A DNA stretch of 55,847 bases from an uncultured SAR86 cluster bacterium (GTDB lineage Bacteria; Pseudomonadota; Gammaproteobacteria; Magnimaribacterales; AG-339-G14): the NCBI GenBank assembly GCA_902524805.1, contig CABZES010000009.1, forward strand, positions 1 through 55,847. The letters run 5' to 3'. Made by a program: the position numbers and the translations under genes. The notes beneath the pieces are model-generated. The model was not told where the DNA came from. It was given only the letters and a program-made list of their open reading frames with translations, and searched no databases. Every line of letters begins with the position of its first letter. The stretch's first letter is position 1. This document shows positions 26,908-34,077 of the stretch, one piece after another.

Positions 26908-27453
26908 TTACTTTTTACTCACAATCACCATTGCAGGTCTAATAACTCTATCTTTAAATTTATATCCTTTCTGGGTTACCTGAATGCATGTATTAGGCGA
27001 AACTTCACTATTTTCTACTACTGAGATAGCTTCGTGTTCATCTGGATTAAACTCTTCGTCTTGAGGATCCACTATAGAAATACCATTTTTTTCTAGAGCA
27101 CTTATCATATCTCTAATCACCAACTCAATTCCTTCGGACGGAATGCTTTTGGATTCTTTGTTTTGAAACTCTAAAGTTCTAAAGAGATTATCAATCGATG
27201 GTAGAAGGTCTTTTACAAGTGATTCAGAACCATACAAACGGGCTTTTAATATCTCCTTTTGGGCAGTTTTTCTTACATTTTGAACTTCTGCTTGTGCTCT
27301 TAAAACTTTTTCTTCTAAATCTTCTGCAGAATCTTCTATTAATTCATAATTCTCAACAGTATCTTCTTCATTTTTTTCTGGCTCAATATTTTCGTCTAAA
27401 CTTTGGTTACTTTCTTCTTTAGGCAATTTTCCATTACTATCTTTTTTATTCAT
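26908..27453 (-). CDS. grpE: Nucleotide exchange factor GrpE
   Basis: GrpE releases ADP from DnaK. I choose the ATG at 27453, which overlaps the fur stop (ATGAATAA); the only alternative upstream is a TTG at 27471, deeper in fur. The 181-aa product has an acidic disordered N-terminus, a long coiled-coil helix (LRAQAEVQNVRKTAQKEI, the usual position of the RAxxxN motif) and the C-terminal beta-wing domain with PDEHEAISVVENSEVSPNT and VIQV-like CIQVTQKGYKFKDRVIRPAMV. fur-grpE overlap by 8 nt. In Pseudomonas recN lies between them; here it is gone. Confidence 0.95.
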   Translation of the reverse strand: MNKKDSNGKLPKEESNQSLDENIEPEKNEEDTVENYELIEDSAEDLEEKVLRAQAEVQNVRKTAQKEILKARLYGSESLVKDLLPSIDNLFRTLEFQNKESKSIPSEGIELVIRDMISALEKNGISIVDPQDEEFNPDEHEAISVVENSEVSPNTCIQVTQKGYKFKDRVIRPAMVIVSKK

Positions 27454-27871
27454 TTTCTTTTTTTGGTTCAACGTAAAGAACGAGTTTGTGGTCTATTAAC
27501 TTATATCCATGAGAATCAGCAAGTTTTTCCTGAATGTCTTCAATCATTTGGTCATTAAATTCAATTACTTTGCCAGTTTTGATACAGACCATATGATCGT
27601 GATGTTCGTCAAAATCTGGATTTGAAGCAAGCTCATATACGGAATGTCCTGATTCAAAATTTTGTTTTTCTAAAATTCCAGCTGATTCAAACTGGGTCAA
27701 AACCCTATAAACCGTCGCAAGACCAACCTCATCTCCTGAATCAAGAATTTTTTTATAAACATCGTCAGCACTTAAATGTCTTTCAGAAGATTTATCAAAA
27801 ATCTCTAGAATCCTGACTCTAGGTAAGGTTACTTTTAAACCTGCCTCTCTTAAATTTTTATCTTCGCTCAT
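27446..27871 (-). CDS. fur: Ferric uptake regulator Fur
   Basis: Fur represses iron-uptake genes when bound to Fe(II). The 141-aa protein begins REAGLKVTLPRVRILEIF and has the DNA-reading helix VGLATVYRVLTQFE and the metal-binding DEHHDHMVC. The CxxC of E. coli Fur is reduced to CIKT, and the second C-terminal CxxxxC is missing, as in Pseudomonas-type Fur, which lacks the structural zinc. It diverges from bamE across only 29 nt, the same fur/omlA(bamE) arrangement known in pseudomonads. No clear Shine-Dalgarno; TAATAT at 27885-27880 would give a leader of ~2 nt. Confidence 0.96.
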   Translation of the reverse strand: MSEDKNLREAGLKVTLPRVRILEIFDKSSERHLSADDVYKKILDSGDEVGLATVYRVLTQFESAGILEKQNFESGHSVYELASNPDFDEHHDHMVCIKTGKVIEFNDQMIEDIQEKLADSHGYKLIDHKLVLYVEPKKENE

Positions 27872-27900
27872 AAAAATGTATATTAACGTTTCAATTAATT

Positions 27901-28254
27901 ATGAATAATAGAATTTTACTAAAAACGATTTTTATTTCACTATTTATTTTTATTTTAAATAGTTGCTCATATAATTTTTTTGATAATTTTTACAAAGTCT
28001 CTGTTCCCCAGGGAAGTATAGTAACTGAAAAAATGATTGAAAAATTAGAAGTCGGACTCACTGAAGCTCAAGTCAAATATATTATGGGCTCTCCCACTTT
28101 AAATGATGGATTAAATCCTGACATATGGGTTTATATAGGCACTCTTAGAATTGGAAGTACCTATGAATATAACAATCACTTCACGTTATATTTTCAAGAT
28201 GGAAAATTGACTAAATGGGTCGATCGATACAAGGATCAAAATTCTAGTATGTGA
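27901..28254 (+). CDS. bamE: Outer membrane lipoprotein BamE (SmpA/OmlA)
   Basis: BamE is the small lipoprotein of the beta-barrel assembly machine. The 117-aa protein has a lipoprotein signal (hydrophobic IFISLFIFILNSC, with lipidated Cys at position 22), then the BamE fold: VPQGSIVTEKMIEKLEVGLTEAQVKYIMGSP, NPDIWVYIGTL, and the late HFTLYFQDGKLTKW. Length matches E. coli (113 aa). It faces fur head to head; the stop is 4 nt from the opposing symporter stop. No Shine-Dalgarno is seen before the ATG. Confidence 0.94.
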   Translation: MNNRILLKTIFISLFIFILNSCSYNFFDNFYKVSVPQGSIVTEKMIEKLEVGLTEAQVKYIMGSPTLNDGLNPDIWVYIGTLRIGSTYEYNNHFTLYFQDGKLTKWVDRYKDQNSSM

Positions 28255-28258
28255 CTTT

Positions 28259-29599
28259 TTAAGATAAAAAATAGCTTAAAAATATTGCTCCGATTGACAA
28301 AGGTGCAATGTATCTCAGACAAATGACAAAAAAATTATAGAAAGAATTTTTTAGATTTATTCCTACTCTTATCTGGTCTTTCTCCAAAATCCAACCTACT
28401 AATATACAGATCGTCAATCCGCCTAAAGGTAACATAATGTTGTTGGTTAAAAAATCCATTAAGCTTAAAAAATCAAACCCAAAAAAGGACACGTCTTTCC
28501 AAATATTGAACGAAAAGATACTGCCCAAACCTAGCACCCAGGCAAATAAACCTAAAATTATTACTCCTAATTTTCGAGTGAATATTTTTTGTTCTTCTAC
28601 CCAAGCAGTAAAAGGCTCTATTAAGGATACAGACGAACTTACAGCTGCAATGGAGATAAGAATAAAGAAAATAGATGCAAATAAGCTCCCAAAAGGCAAA
28701 GAGCTAAAAGCAACCGGCAAGGTTTCAAATAATAATCCCGGGCCAGATGAAACCGACAGAATTGGATTACTAAAAACTATCGGAAAAATAGTTAATCCTG
28801 CAAATAACGCAACCGAAGTATCTAGAATTATTATTATGGGGATTGTTTTACCAATAGGTTGATCTTCTGGCATGTAAGCACCATAGGCCATTATTGCTCC
28901 CATACCTATACTCAAAGTAAAAAATGCCTGACCCATAGCAGCAATAATCACCGAAATTGTAATTTTCGAAAAATCTGCATCAAATAAAAAATTAAACGCT
29001 CTAAAAAAATCTCCAGTAAAAGATGAGTAAATACACAGAAGAATTATCAAAAAGAACAAAGTCGGCATTAAAAAGTTTATTGTTTTGCCAATTCCATCTA
29101 TAACCCCTTTACCAACAATAAAACAAGTGATGCTAAGAAATAACGTATGCCAAAAAATCATTTTCATTGGTGAGCCAACAAATTCGCTGAAATAATTTAA
29201 CGAATATGCGACTGGATCAGCTTCATTGCTGGGCATAAAATTAAAAATGTAGGCTGCAGCAATACCAGCGAAAACGCTATAGTAAGACAGGATCATCAAT
29301 CCTGCTATTGCGCCTAGCCAACCTAAAATTTTCCAATAAGAAGAAAGGTTAAAATCTGCAACTACTTTCTTAATGCTGTTTATTGGACTCTTCCTTCCAT
29401 ATCTACCTAAATATGTTTCTGCCATCATGACAGGCAACCCAATTAGTAAAATACATAGGAGGTAAATAAGGACAAAAGCGCTGCCGCCGTTAGTTCCGGC
29501 CATGTATGGAAATTTCCAAATATTTCCTAACCCAACTGCAGAGCCAGCTGCAGCTAAAATAAAAGTCCAATTACCCTGCCAAATCTTGTTTTGATTCAT
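28259..29599 (-). CDS. Sodium-dependent neurotransmitter-symporter family (NSS/SNF) transporter
   Basis: This 446-aa inner-membrane protein with about 11-12 membrane helices belongs to the LeuT-like NSS family, which uses the Na+ gradient to import amino acids or related solutes. The family signature is at the N-terminus: WTFILAAAGSAVGLGNIWKFPYMAGTNGG, given here as the two halves AAAGSAVGLGNIWKFPY and MAGTNGGSAF. Helices 6-8 show GMGAIMAYGAYM and SSVSLIEPFTAW. The substrate cannot be deduced. It is a single gene between bamE (convergent, 4 nt) and smpB (divergent, 40 nt). Confidence 0.93.
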   Translation of the reverse strand: MNQNKIWQGNWTFILAAAGSAVGLGNIWKFPYMAGTNGGSAFVLIYLLCILLIGLPVMMAETYLGRYGRKSPINSIKKVVADFNLSSYWKILGWLGAIAGLMILSYYSVFAGIAAAYIFNFMPSNEADPVAYSLNYFSEFVGSPMKMIFWHTLFLSITCFIVGKGVIDGIGKTINFLMPTLFFLIILLCIYSSFTGDFFRAFNFLFDADFSKITISVIIAAMGQAFFTLSIGMGAIMAYGAYMPEDQPIGKTIPIIIILDTSVALFAGLTIFPIVFSNPILSVSSGPGLLFETLPVAFSSLPFGSLFASIFFILISIAAVSSSVSLIEPFTAWVEEQKIFTRKLGVIILGLFAWVLGLGSIFSFNIWKDVSFFGFDFLSLMDFLTNNIMLPLGGLTICILVGWILEKDQIRVGINLKNSFYNFFVICLRYIAPLSIGAIFLSYFLS

Positions 29600-29639
29600 T
29601 CTTTTTTTAGATTTTATATTAACTAGATATACTAACTTA

Positions 29640-30116
29640 ATGTCTAAAGATAAAAAAAGAAACCCTCGCCCTGTGATTGATAACAGGCAGGCTCGCTATA
29701 ACTTTGAGCTTCTAGAAAGTTTCGAAGCAGGACTGGCTTTAGAAGGCTGGGAAGTCAAAGGCATTAGATCTGGTGAAGTCGATATGAAGGATAGTTATGT
29801 ATTAATGAAAGATGGGGAAGCTTGGATTCTGGGATTAAAAATATCTCCCCCAAAAGAAGTCACTTATCAAGTTGATCAAAATAGAACCAAGAAGCTACTT
29901 TTAACAAAGTCAGAACTTAGTAAAATTTTCAAAGCGACCCAAGAAAAAGGCCTAACGTGCGTTCCAACTAAACTTTTTTGGAAAACCAACTTAATAAAAA
30001 TTAATATTTCTCTCGGAAAAGGAAAGACCAAATTTGATAAAAGAGAGTCCATTAAAAGAAAAGAGTGGGATAGAGAAAAGGCAAAAATAGGAAAACTCTC
30101 TAGTAAGTTGAAATAA
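29640..30116 (+). CDS. smpB: SsrA-binding protein SmpB
   Basis: SmpB binds tmRNA and brings it to stalled ribosomes. The 158-aa protein (E. coli 160) shows DNRQARYNFELLESFEAGLAL, GWEVKGIRSGEVDMKDSYV and DKRESIKRKEWDREKAK, the last being the C-terminal tail that enters the mRNA channel. tmRNA starts 25 nt downstream, so the partners may share a transcript. There is no Shine-Dalgarno; TATACT at 29628-29633 places the predicted +1 exactly at the A of the ATG. Confidence 0.98.
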   Translation: MSKDKKRNPRPVIDNRQARYNFELLESFEAGLALEGWEVKGIRSGEVDMKDSYVLMKDGEAWILGLKISPPKEVTYQVDQNRTKKLLLTKSELSKIFKATQEKGLTCVPTKLFWKTNLIKINISLGKGKTKFDKRESIKRKEWDREKAKIGKLSSKLK

Positions 30117-30141
30117 ATTCATTAAAATAGTCTTCCGCTTT

Positions 30142-30492
30142 GGGGGCGAAATGGATTAGACATTTATTCGAGAACCTTAAGTGCATGCCGAGCAGGTAAC
30201 AAGCTCGTTAAAATAAGTTACAAAACATTTAGTTGGCAATAAAGCAAACTACGCACTAGCTGCATAATTCGGCTAGCTTTTTTAACCTGACACCTATTAG
30301 GGTTTAAAAAAGTCATTTAATGGGTTGCTTGAGAGAATTTGTCTGAAATTTTCTCAAAAAGACTTTTCAGACTGCCTTTAAAATATCTTGCTCATCGGAG
30401 CTTTTAAAGGGAGATTAAAAGATGAAACTAAGCATGTAGAGCTAACGGGGATGGATTGATGGACGCGGGTTCGATACCCGCCGCCTCCACCA
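30142..30492 (+). ncRNA. ssrA: Transfer-messenger RNA (one-piece)
   Basis: tmRNA rescues stalled ribosomes and tags the unfinished protein. The 5' end GGGGGCG (30142-30148) pairs with CGCCTCC (30482-30488) to form the acceptor stem, followed by ACCA encoded in the DNA (end 30492). The T arm GCGGG-TTCGATA-CCCGC precedes it, and GGATTAGACA near the 5' end is the D-arm analogue. The tag reading frame (30235-30267) has resume codon GGC and encodes GNKANYALAA then TAA, ending in the protease-recognised YALAA; the stop lies in a hairpin CTAGC/GCTAG. It is one piece, not permuted as in alphaproteobacteria, and is next to smpB. Confidence 0.97.
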
Positions 30493-30513
30493 TTAGTTTT
30501 ATTAATCTAATTA

Positions 30514-30555
30514 TTATTTAAGACACGAAATAAGACAGATGGCTTATTTAAGACA
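30514..30555 (+). repeat. Three direct TAAGACA repeats before the TetR gene
   Basis: The heptamer TAAGACA occurs at 30519-30525, 30531-30537 and 30549-30555, with the outer two extended to TTATTTAAGACA (30514-30525 and 30544-30555). They lie just upstream of a TATAAT hexamer (30563-30568) and the regulator's ATG. Direct repeats of this kind may bind a regulator, but TetR proteins mostly prefer inverted repeats, so the role is unknown. Confidence 0.4.
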
Positions 30556-30576
30556 GTTATCTTATAATTGAATTTT

Positions 30577-31320
30577 ATGAATTCTAAAGCATTACAAAAT
30601 CTTCTCCTTAATAGGACAAAGACAAAAATAATAGAAACAGCTGAAAGGTTATTTGCTGAAAAGGGTATTAATAACGTTTCTACCCGTGAAATAGCTCGTG
30701 AAGCTGGGCAAAAGAACCATTCAGCTCTACATTATCATTTTGGCGATAAGGAAAGTCTTTTAGACGCCCTATTAGATTATCGATTAATTCCTTTAGATAA
30801 TAGAAGAAAAATTTTATTGAATGAAGCTGTACTGAAATCAAAGAGCCTTAGCCTAAGGGAATTAATTACAGTTTTAATTACTCCTTTGGCAGAGCGTGCT
30901 TTAGATCCTGAAAAAGATAATTACATTCTAAAAATCATGGGTGAATTATTGACTTCCGCAGATTGGAGAAAGAAATATGCTCTGCGAGGTGATAAAGGCC
31001 CCACCGCTATAAAAGTAACAAATATGATTTTTAAAATTCTAAAAAAAGATTTCGGTGAAGAGATTGCATATGAAAGATTGAGGTTTATGGGCGGGACAAT
31101 AATGGTGACTATTGCTGAGTGGAGTATTTCCACCGCAAGCCCAGAATGGTCAGAAATTAATAATAAGCCACCACAAATCTTGGAGCATAAGACGGACCTG
31201 AATCTTTCACTGAGATCTAATGACGATCGAATTAAAAATTTAGCTGATTTTATCATTGGTGCAATTACCTATCAGTCTTCGTCTAAAAGCCAAAAGACTT
31301 CGAGATTAAAACAAGCTTAA
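30577..31320 (+). CDS. TetR-family transcriptional regulator
   Basis: The 247-aa protein has an N-terminal TetR helix-turn-helix: RTKTKIIETAERLFAEKG, NNVSTREIAREAG, then HYHFGDKESLLDALLDYRL. The C-terminal ligand domain is not one I recognise. I start at ATG 30577 rather than TTG 30568; TATAAT at 30563-30568 would give a leader of only ~2 nt. Three TAAGACA copies (30519, 30531, 30549) lie just upstream and could be an operator. It sits alone between ssrA and rpsT, so neighbours do not reveal its target. Confidence 0.88.
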   Translation: MNSKALQNLLLNRTKTKIIETAERLFAEKGINNVSTREIAREAGQKNHSALHYHFGDKESLLDALLDYRLIPLDNRRKILLNEAVLKSKSLSLRELITVLITPLAERALDPEKDNYILKIMGELLTSADWRKKYALRGDKGPTAIKVTNMIFKILKKDFGEEIAYERLRFMGGTIMVTIAEWSISTASPEWSEINNKPPQILEHKTDLNLSLRSNDDRIKNLADFIIGAITYQSSSKSQKTSRLKQA

Positions 31321-31325
31321 AAACT

Positions 31326-31362
31326 TTTTACCCTTTAAAATGTTGACTTTTAAGGAGTAAAA
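31326..31362. repeat. 15-bp inverted repeat upstream of rpsT
   Basis: Arms TTTTACCCTTTAAAA (31326-31340) and TTTTAAGGAGTAAAA (31348-31362) pair over 15 positions with one mismatch and one G-U, around a 7-nt loop TGTTGAC. The loop and 3' arm overlap the predicted rpsT -35. No T-run follows on the rightward strand, so a terminator for the TetR gene is unlikely there. It could be an operator or a terminator for leftward read-through (AGTTTTT follows on that strand). Confidence 0.45.
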
Positions 31363-31371
31363 CTTCATCAT
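31343..31371 (+). promoter_or_regulatory. Putative rpsT promoter
   Basis: TTGACT (31343-31348), a 17-nt spacer, and CATCAT (31366-31371) form a sigma-70-like pair; the -10 is weak (four of six). The predicted transcript starts near 31378, only ~3 nt before the rpsT ATG (31381), where no Shine-Dalgarno is visible. AAGGAG at 31352-31357 is too far upstream to serve. Confidence 0.4.
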
Positions 31372-31380
31372 TCGCACCCA

Positions 31381-31644
31381 ATGGCGAATATACAATCAGC
31401 AAAGAAAAGAGCTAGGCAGGCTTTAACTAGAAACGCTTTGAAAAGCGGTCAGAGAGCTGCAGTAAGAACTGCAATTAAAAATGTAGAAGAGGCTATCACA
31501 GCTCAAGATATAGACCTTGCTAAAAGTACTTTCAAGTCAGCTCAAAAACTTATTGACAAGATGGCGAATAAGAAAGTTATATCCAAAAACAGTGCTGGCA
31601 GACAAAAGTCTCGTTTAAACAAAAGTATTAAATCAATTAACTAA
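31381..31644 (+). CDS. rpsT: 30S ribosomal protein S20
   Basis: S20 binds 16S rRNA early in 30S assembly. The 87-aa basic helical protein starts MANIQSAKKRARQ and contains RNALKSGQRAAVRTAIKNVEEAI and KKVISKNSAGRQKSRLNK, all family-typical; E. coli S20 is also 87 aa. It is a single rightward gene. Its last 12 nt overlap the antisense end of proB. The start lacks a Shine-Dalgarno and may be nearly leaderless. Confidence 0.98.
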   Translation: MANIQSAKKRARQALTRNALKSGQRAAVRTAIKNVEEAITAQDIDLAKSTFKSAQKLIDKMANKKVISKNSAGRQKSRLNKSIKSIN

Positions 31645-32406
31645 GCTAATCTTAGTACCTTCGTCTTTGCCTTCTAATATATTTAAGACGATATCTGCTC
31701 TCTTTCCATTAGCTATCCAAGCCTGATTTCCTTCTTTTAAAAAGTTCTTAGCAGCTATTAACTTAGTTTCCATTCCACCTCTACCGAATTCGCCTGGTTT
31801 ACCAAATTTTATATCATATCTATCAATTTCTTTTAAATTAATGGTTTTGATTAATTTAGAGTCTAGATTTTTTTTTGGGTCCTCTTTATAAACGCCATCT
31901 TGATCGGTCAAAATAATTAGATAATTTGCATTTATAAGACTTGCGACTTCTCCACTTAACTGATCATTGTCACCATATTGTATTTCCTCAGTAGAAACTG
32001 AATCATTTTCATTAATAATTGGTATTGCTCCCAAATTAAAAATATTTTTTAAGCTTGTCTGTATATTTTTTGAGCGCTCCTCGTCTTTTAAGTCACTATG
32101 ACTCATTAAGACTTGAGCTGCTAACAGACCATGAATCCTGAATTCATCTTGATATGCATTGATGAGACCTATTTGACCTACTGCTGATAAAGCCTGTAAT
32201 TTATCTATTTCTTCAGGTTTTTCCCTGATCCCCCATGATTTCATTCCATGAGCAATAGCTCCAGAAGATACCACTATAACTTCATATCCTTTTTCAATTA
32301 AATTTCTTATTTGGGAGGAAATTGACCTAATAAAATCTTTATCTATAAAATCATTACTATCCGTGACAAGACTAGATCCTATTTTAATTACAACAATCTT
32401 GTTCAT
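31633..32406 (-). CDS. proB: Glutamate 5-kinase (kinase domain only)
   Basis: ProB phosphorylates glutamate in the first step of proline synthesis. The 257-aa protein is an amino-acid-kinase fold: VVIKIGSSLVTDSN at the start, EVIVVSSGAIAHGM, PIINENDSVSTEEIQYGDNDQLSG, ILTDQDGVYKEDP and FGRGGMETKLIAAK. It stops after the kinase domain and lacks the C-terminal PUA domain of E. coli ProB (367 aa). It is the last gene of rplU-rpmA-obgE-proB, 8 nt after obgE. proA is not nearby. The kinase core shows no missing motif. Confidence 0.96.
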   Translation of the reverse strand: MNKIVVIKIGSSLVTDSNDFIDKDFIRSISSQIRNLIEKGYEVIVVSSGAIAHGMKSWGIREKPEEIDKLQALSAVGQIGLINAYQDEFRIHGLLAAQVLMSHSDLKDEERSKNIQTSLKNIFNLGAIPIINENDSVSTEEIQYGDNDQLSGEVASLINANYLIILTDQDGVYKEDPKKNLDSKLIKTINLKEIDRYDIKFGKPGEFGRGGMETKLIAAKNFLKEGNQAWIANGKRADIVLNILEGKDEGTKISLVN

Positions 32407-32414
32407 ATCATATT

Positions 32415-33416
32415 TTAATCTAATGAAAATATTTTAGTTCCAATTTTTGAAACTAATTTTTCTACTCCTTTTCCAGTAATTGCTGAAATAGAAAAGATTT
32501 CCTTTTTACTAATTTTTTTCTTCACTTCCTCTTTAATGACTTTTTCTTTCGAAGGGTCCAAATCATTTTTGTTTAATATGATCCATTGCTCTTTTTGAGC
32601 TAGTTCTGAACTATAAAGTTCGAGTTCTTTGTTTATATCTTCAATATTCTTTACTATCTTGCTGACATCAAAAGTTGAGATGTCTACAAGATGAAGTAAA
32701 ACTTTTACTCTGGATAGATGTTTTAGAAATTGAATACCCAAGCCCACTCCTTCAGATGCGCCAGGAATTAGACCTGGTATATCTGCTACAACAAAGGAAT
32801 TAAATCCGCTTTGGACAACTCCCAATTTAGGGCTCAAAGTCGTAAATGGATAATCAGCAACTTTGGGTTTTGCAGAAGAAATTTTAGAAATAAGTGTAGA
32901 TTTACCTGCATTAGGCATGCCCAATAGACCAATATCCGCTAAAACTTTTAACTCAAGTTTTATATTAAATTTTTCGCCTTCCTCGCCATCGGTTGCGTTC
33001 CTTGGAGCCCTGTTTGTAGATGTTTTAAAACGAGAATTTCCAAATCCTCCCTTCCCTCCTCTAGCTAAAATGACAGACTCTTTATTTTCGACCAAATCTG
33101 CTACTACCTCTTCGGTCTCTTCATCTATTATTAAAGTGCCAATAGGAACTTTGAGAATGGTGTCTTCAGCATCCTTTCCATGTTTATTTTTACTTAACCC
33201 TTGACTGCCATTTTTTGCTTTATATTTTTTTTGAAGCCTAAAGTCTTGAAGAGTAGTTAGAGACTCGTCTGTTTGGACTAGAATATTTCCACCCGAGCCG
33301 CCATCGCCTCCATCTGGCCCCCCTTTTGGAATGAATTTTTCTCTTCTAAAGCTAAGGCATCCTCTACCGCCATTTCCTGCGGTTACTTCAATGAATGCTT
33401 CATCTATGAAGCGCAT
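32415..33416 (-). CDS. obgE: GTPase Obg/CgtA
   Basis: Obg is an essential GTPase acting in 50S assembly and stress control. The 333-aa protein has the glycine-rich Obg fold (EVTAGNGGRGCLSFRREKF, GGDGGSGGNI), then the G domain: P-loop GMPNAGKSTL, switch region DYPFTTLSP, G3 DIPGL and NKNDLD. It ends with the G domain (SAITGKGVEKL) and lacks the extra acidic C-terminal domain of E. coli ObgE (390 aa). It follows rpmA by 4 nt. Confidence 0.97.
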   Translation of the reverse strand: MRFIDEAFIEVTAGNGGRGCLSFRREKFIPKGGPDGGDGGSGGNILVQTDESLTTLQDFRLQKKYKAKNGSQGLSKNKHGKDAEDTILKVPIGTLIIDEETEEVVADLVENKESVILARGGKGGFGNSRFKTSTNRAPRNATDGEEGEKFNIKLELKVLADIGLLGMPNAGKSTLISKISSAKPKVADYPFTTLSPKLGVVQSGFNSFVVADIPGLIPGASEGVGLGIQFLKHLSRVKVLLHLVDISTFDVSKIVKNIEDINKELELYSSELAQKEQWIILNKNDLDPSKEKVIKEEVKKKISKKEIFSISAITGKGVEKLVSKIGTKIFSLD

Positions 33417-33420
33417 GGTT

Positions 33421-33681
33421 TTAAGTTTGTGATTCGATATTTACAAATTGACGAAGGTTTTTTCCTTTCTTTTCAAAAAATACCTTTCCATCACACTTTG
33501 CAAATAATGTATGATCTTTCCCGATTCCAACGTTAGATCCAGGATGAAATTTTGTTCCTCTTTGCCTAACGATTATCGATCCTGCAGAGACAGTCTGTCC
33601 TCCATAAGCTTTTACTCCTAAAAACTTTGGATTCGAATCTCTTCCGTTTCGAGTGCTTCCACCTGCTTTTTTATGTGCCAT
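33421..33681 (-). CDS. rpmA: 50S ribosomal protein L27
   Basis: L27 reaches the peptidyl transferase centre with its N-terminal tail. The 86-aa protein begins [16 protein letters not shown] and has [18 protein letters not shown], close to E. coli L27 (85 aa). The N-terminus is not preceded by the cleavable extension found in Firmicutes. Its ATG overlaps the rplU stop (TAATG), a common coupling arrangement in this window. Confidence 0.98.
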   Translation of the reverse strand: MAHKKAGGSTRNGRDSNPKFLGVKAYGGQTVSAGSIIVRQRGTKFHPGSNVGIGKDHTLFAKCDGKVFFEKKGKNLRQFVNIESQT

Positions 33682-33995
33682 TATTTAATCTCTATTGATT
33701 TGATTTCTATTTTAGATAAATTTTGTCTATGCCCTTGCTTCTTTCTCCAATCCTGTCGTCTTTTCATTTTAATAATAGTTACTTTAGGGGCTTTGATATG
33801 GTTTATAACTTTTCCGACGACTTTAGCTCCTTCTAACAATGGTTTTCCAACTTGCAAATTTCCTTCTTTATTAACGGCCAAAACTTCAGAAAACTCAATA
33901 TTTGAGCCCTCTTCAGCATCAATTTTTTCTATAGTGATAACTTCTCCTTCAGCTACTTTATGCTGCTTGCCACCACTTTTTATTACTGCATACAT
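33681..33995 (-). CDS. rplU: 50S ribosomal protein L21
   Basis: The 104-aa protein begins [14 protein letters not shown] and contains [30 protein letters not shown] followed by a Lys/Arg-rich KKQGHRQ; E. coli L21 is 103 aa. It is the first gene of rplU-rpmA-obgE-proB. AAGGA lies ~9 nt before the ATG. A TTGCGA/TAAGAT promoter is predicted just upstream, in the region shared with the divergent fabA. Confidence 0.98.
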   Translation of the reverse strand: MYAVIKSGGKQHKVAEGEVITIEKIDAEEGSNIEFSEVLAVNKEGNLQVGKPLLEGAKVVGKVINHIKAPKVTIIKMKRRQDWRKKQGHRQNLSKIEIKSIEIK

Positions 33996-34021
33996 TTTTA
34001 AAAATCCTTAAAAAGATGGGC

Positions 34022-34050
34022 ATCTTATCTAATAAACTCTCTACTCGCAA
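34022..34050 (-). promoter_or_regulatory. Putative rplU promoter
   Basis: On the leftward strand TTGCGA (34050-34045), a 17-nt spacer, and TAAGAT (34027-34022) give a sigma-70-like promoter with +1 near 34015, about 19 nt before the rplU ATG. A short hairpin AAGAT-GCCC-ATCTT overlaps the predicted start. It faces the fabA start within an 82-nt divergent gap. Confidence 0.45.
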
Positions 34051-34077
34051 TCTTTTCAAATGCTGTAATATATAGAG

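Noticed and set aside
27454-27471. TTG start for grpE at 27471
   Set aside because: The ATG at 27453 overlaps the fur stop in the pattern seen at many junctions here and needs no rare start.
30493-30513. Intrinsic terminator after tmRNA
   Set aside because: The sequence is AT-rich but has no stem followed by a T-run.
30568-30576. TTG start of the TetR gene at 30568
   Set aside because: An ATG three codons later gives a typical TetR N-terminus; the TTG lies within the TATAAT region.
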